From positions 269,880 through 333,879 of the forward strand of contig NZ_JAUQON010000007.1 in NCBI RefSeq assembly GCF_030580955.1: DNA of 64,000 bases, in the 5' to 3' direction. This document shows positions 62,879 through 64,000 of this stretch, piece after piece. The position numbers were made by a program, and so were the translations under genes. The DNA comes from Hymenobacter convexus (GTDB lineage: Bacteria; Bacteroidota; Bacteroidia; Cytophagales; Hymenobacteraceae). Each line of letters begins with the position of its first letter. Position 1 is the first letter of the stretch. The notes under the pieces are model-generated. The model made no database searches and was not told where the DNA came from. It worked only from the letters and a program-made list of their open reading frames with translations.

Positions 62879-63871
62879 TTAGGAATGCTTCAATTCGGCG
62901 AGGTGGTGCTGCAATACGGCGGCCTGGCCGGTGAGGGTCACTTCCTCGGCCGTTTTGGTTTGCACGGGGCATTGGCTATCAATGCCCAGCGCGTGCAGGG
63001 CGGCGCCGTACAATGCCACCAGCACAGGTTCGCCGGCCAAGGTGATGCGGGCGGGCGGGTGCGCCACCAGGTCGTGGCATTCGCTGCCGATGAGCAGGCC
63101 GCTCAGGTAGAAATAATTTTCCGGCTTGCTGGCTTTTTTGAACAGGTCGTTGGTACGAACCAGAAAGGCATTGTGTAGTAAATTGGCTTCCTGGCTGTCG
63201 TGCACGCCTTTTTCGAACCACTTAAGGTTATTTCCCTCCTCCAATTTGCCGCTTTCCTCCACCGAAGCCGCCAGGATGCTTTTGGTGGAAAGCAGCGAGA
63301 AAAACTCGCCGGTCATGTAGGTTTTCAGGGTAGTGGCCTGGCCATTTTGCACCAGCACGTGCTTGGCGTGCGTGCCGGGATGGAGGAATAGCTGCGCCTC
63401 TGCGGTGCGCACGAAGCGGCAGCCTACCAACTGCACTTCCTCGCCGCGCATCACGTCATCGTCGCTTTTCACCCCCGAAATCAGCAGCACGGCGTGCTTA
63501 AAATCCGGCGTCGGCGCCAGGATTTTGACGGCCAAATCGGAACCGTCCGCCGCAAACGGCAGCGGCTTATACGGCACCTCCAGCATGCCGATGGTGGACG
63601 AGGCCATGCCCGAAATCACTACGGGTACCTCATCCAACGCGGTTTCCACGGCTTCCTCCAGCTTCTTCAGATGCGCCTGGATAATGGCCCGGTAGAACGC
63701 CACACGCTGTTCCGGCGGCTGGCCGGCCTGCTGCCACAGCTCGGCCGTGGCGGCGTTGCCTTCTTTGGAGCTTTCCTCGGCCAGCACCTTCAATGTCTCG
63801 CGCTCCACAAGGCGCAGGCGGAAAGACGAGGTGCCCCAGTCGCAGCTGAGGAAAGTGGGTTGTAAGTTCAT
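62879..63871 (-). CDS. dgoK: 2-dehydro-3-deoxygalactonokinase
   Basis: A 330-residue DgoK-family sugar kinase that phosphorylates 2-keto-3-deoxygalactonate in galactonate breakdown. The ATP-binding start LSCDWGTSSFRLRLVE, VPVVISGMASSTIGMLEVPY, LLISGVKSDDDVMRGEEVQL, FLHPGTHAKHVLV and YMTGEFFSLLSTKSI follow the family order. The C-terminal VTLTGQAAVLQHHLAELK is a family ending. Its ATG is close to the contig end, where homopolymer runs start about 16 bases upstream, so its promoter cannot be read. It is followed by the SMP-30 lactonase gene in the same operon. Confidence 0.93.
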   Translation of the reverse strand: MNLQPTFLSCDWGTSSFRLRLVERETLKVLAEESSKEGNAATAELWQQAGQPPEQRVAFYRAIIQAHLKKLEEAVETALDEVPVVISGMASSTIGMLEVPYKPLPFAADGSDLAVKILAPTPDFKHAVLLISGVKSDDDVMRGEEVQLVGCRFVRTAEAQLFLHPGTHAKHVLVQNGQATTLKTYMTGEFFSLLSTKSILAASVEESGKLEEGNNLKWFEKGVHDSQEANLLHNAFLVRTNDLFKKASKPENYFYLSGLLIGSECHDLVAHPPARITLAGEPVLVALYGAALHALGIDSQCPVQTKTAEEVTLTGQAAVLQHHLAELKHS

Positions 63872-63884
63872 CGTTCTAATGGTT

Positions 63885-64000
63885 CGCCACCCCCCCCCGG
63901 GGCCCCCCTCCCCGGGGGGGGGGGGGCGGGGGGGGGGGGGGGGCGCTTAAAAAAGAATTTTGGAAAAAAGGGGTTGGGCCCCCCCCCCCCCCCGGGGGGG
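63885..64000. other. Homopolymer G/C junk at contig end
   Basis: Runs of C and G up to more than 15 bases with an intervening A/T stretch (TTAAAAAAGAATTTTGGAAA). This is unlike the rest of the window and typical of low-quality read or assembly ends. No biological feature should be called here. Confidence 0.85.

Overview
The window reads as a chromosomal segment (apparently a contig end) of a high-GC member of the Bacteroidota, most likely a Hymenobacter-like bacterium of the Cytophagales. The evidence is: exact copies of the Bacteroidota -7 promoter element TAnnTTTG upstream of many genes, little sign of Shine-Dalgarno sites, a truncated ATP synthase epsilon subunit, a Tgt enzyme without zinc cysteines, a MetG with a KISTS signature, and many short lipoproteins. 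No species can be named from the sequence alone.

Layout. 0.1-6.3 kb: YheT-type esterase, rsmG, an ECF sigma factor overlapping a family 2 glycosyltransferase, tgt and an LptF/LptG-type permease. 6.4-10.8 kb: an EamA transporter convergent with ispE, then a PglC/PglD/PglE-like sugar-nucleotide trio. 10.9-16.6 kb: a Thr-rich secreted protein, a desaturase/DUF4166/SRPBCC-DoxX block, a cystathionine gamma-synthase-type enzyme and an AI-2E family membrane protein. 16.7-22.7 kb: atpC-atpD, tRNA-Gln, prs, a lipoprotein, rplY and pth. 22.9-34.7 kb: metG, an AT-hook-like basic protein, a lipoprotein, DUF3050, a lipoprotein MsrB, typA, a TrmH-family methyltransferase, a CHASE3 histidine kinase with a response regulator, and a Gly/Tyr-rich secreted protein. 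34.9-42.3 kb: an endonuclease III-like enzyme, a DUF167 protein, and a five-gene run of one TPR-AAA+ ATPase plus four TPR-membrane proteins. 42.4-51.5 kb: a glycosyltransferase-deacetylase fusion, MBOAT plus SGNH-like partner, threonine synthase, a LysR regulator, a CAT-fold acetyltransferase, a HAD hydrolase and DUF4269. 51.6-61.5 kb: a giant alpha-2-macroglobulin lipoprotein and PbpC, separated by an unusual 1.9 kb insert. 61.6-63.9 kb: DUF4259, an SMP-30 lactonase and a 2-dehydro-3-deoxygalactonokinase. The last ~120 bases are homopolymer G/C junk.

Two things stand out. First, intergenic spaces are full of large inverted-repeat elements (about 85-210 bp, arms of 29-42 bp). Several subfamilies have different arms but a shared loop core resembling AGTAATTnnnTTACT. 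Some fill whole intergenic spaces up to the start codon, and at least one sits in frame inside a coding region. Second, the TPR-AAA+/TPR-membrane operon at 36.2-42.3 kb is a compact, paralogue-rich ATPase system that I cannot match to a named pathway. It is the best candidate here for an undescribed system.

Several genes have an exact TAnnTTTG element only 4-5 bases before the start codon, implying leaderless or near-leaderless mRNAs. No CRISPR array, rRNA operon, intact transposase or prophage was seen.
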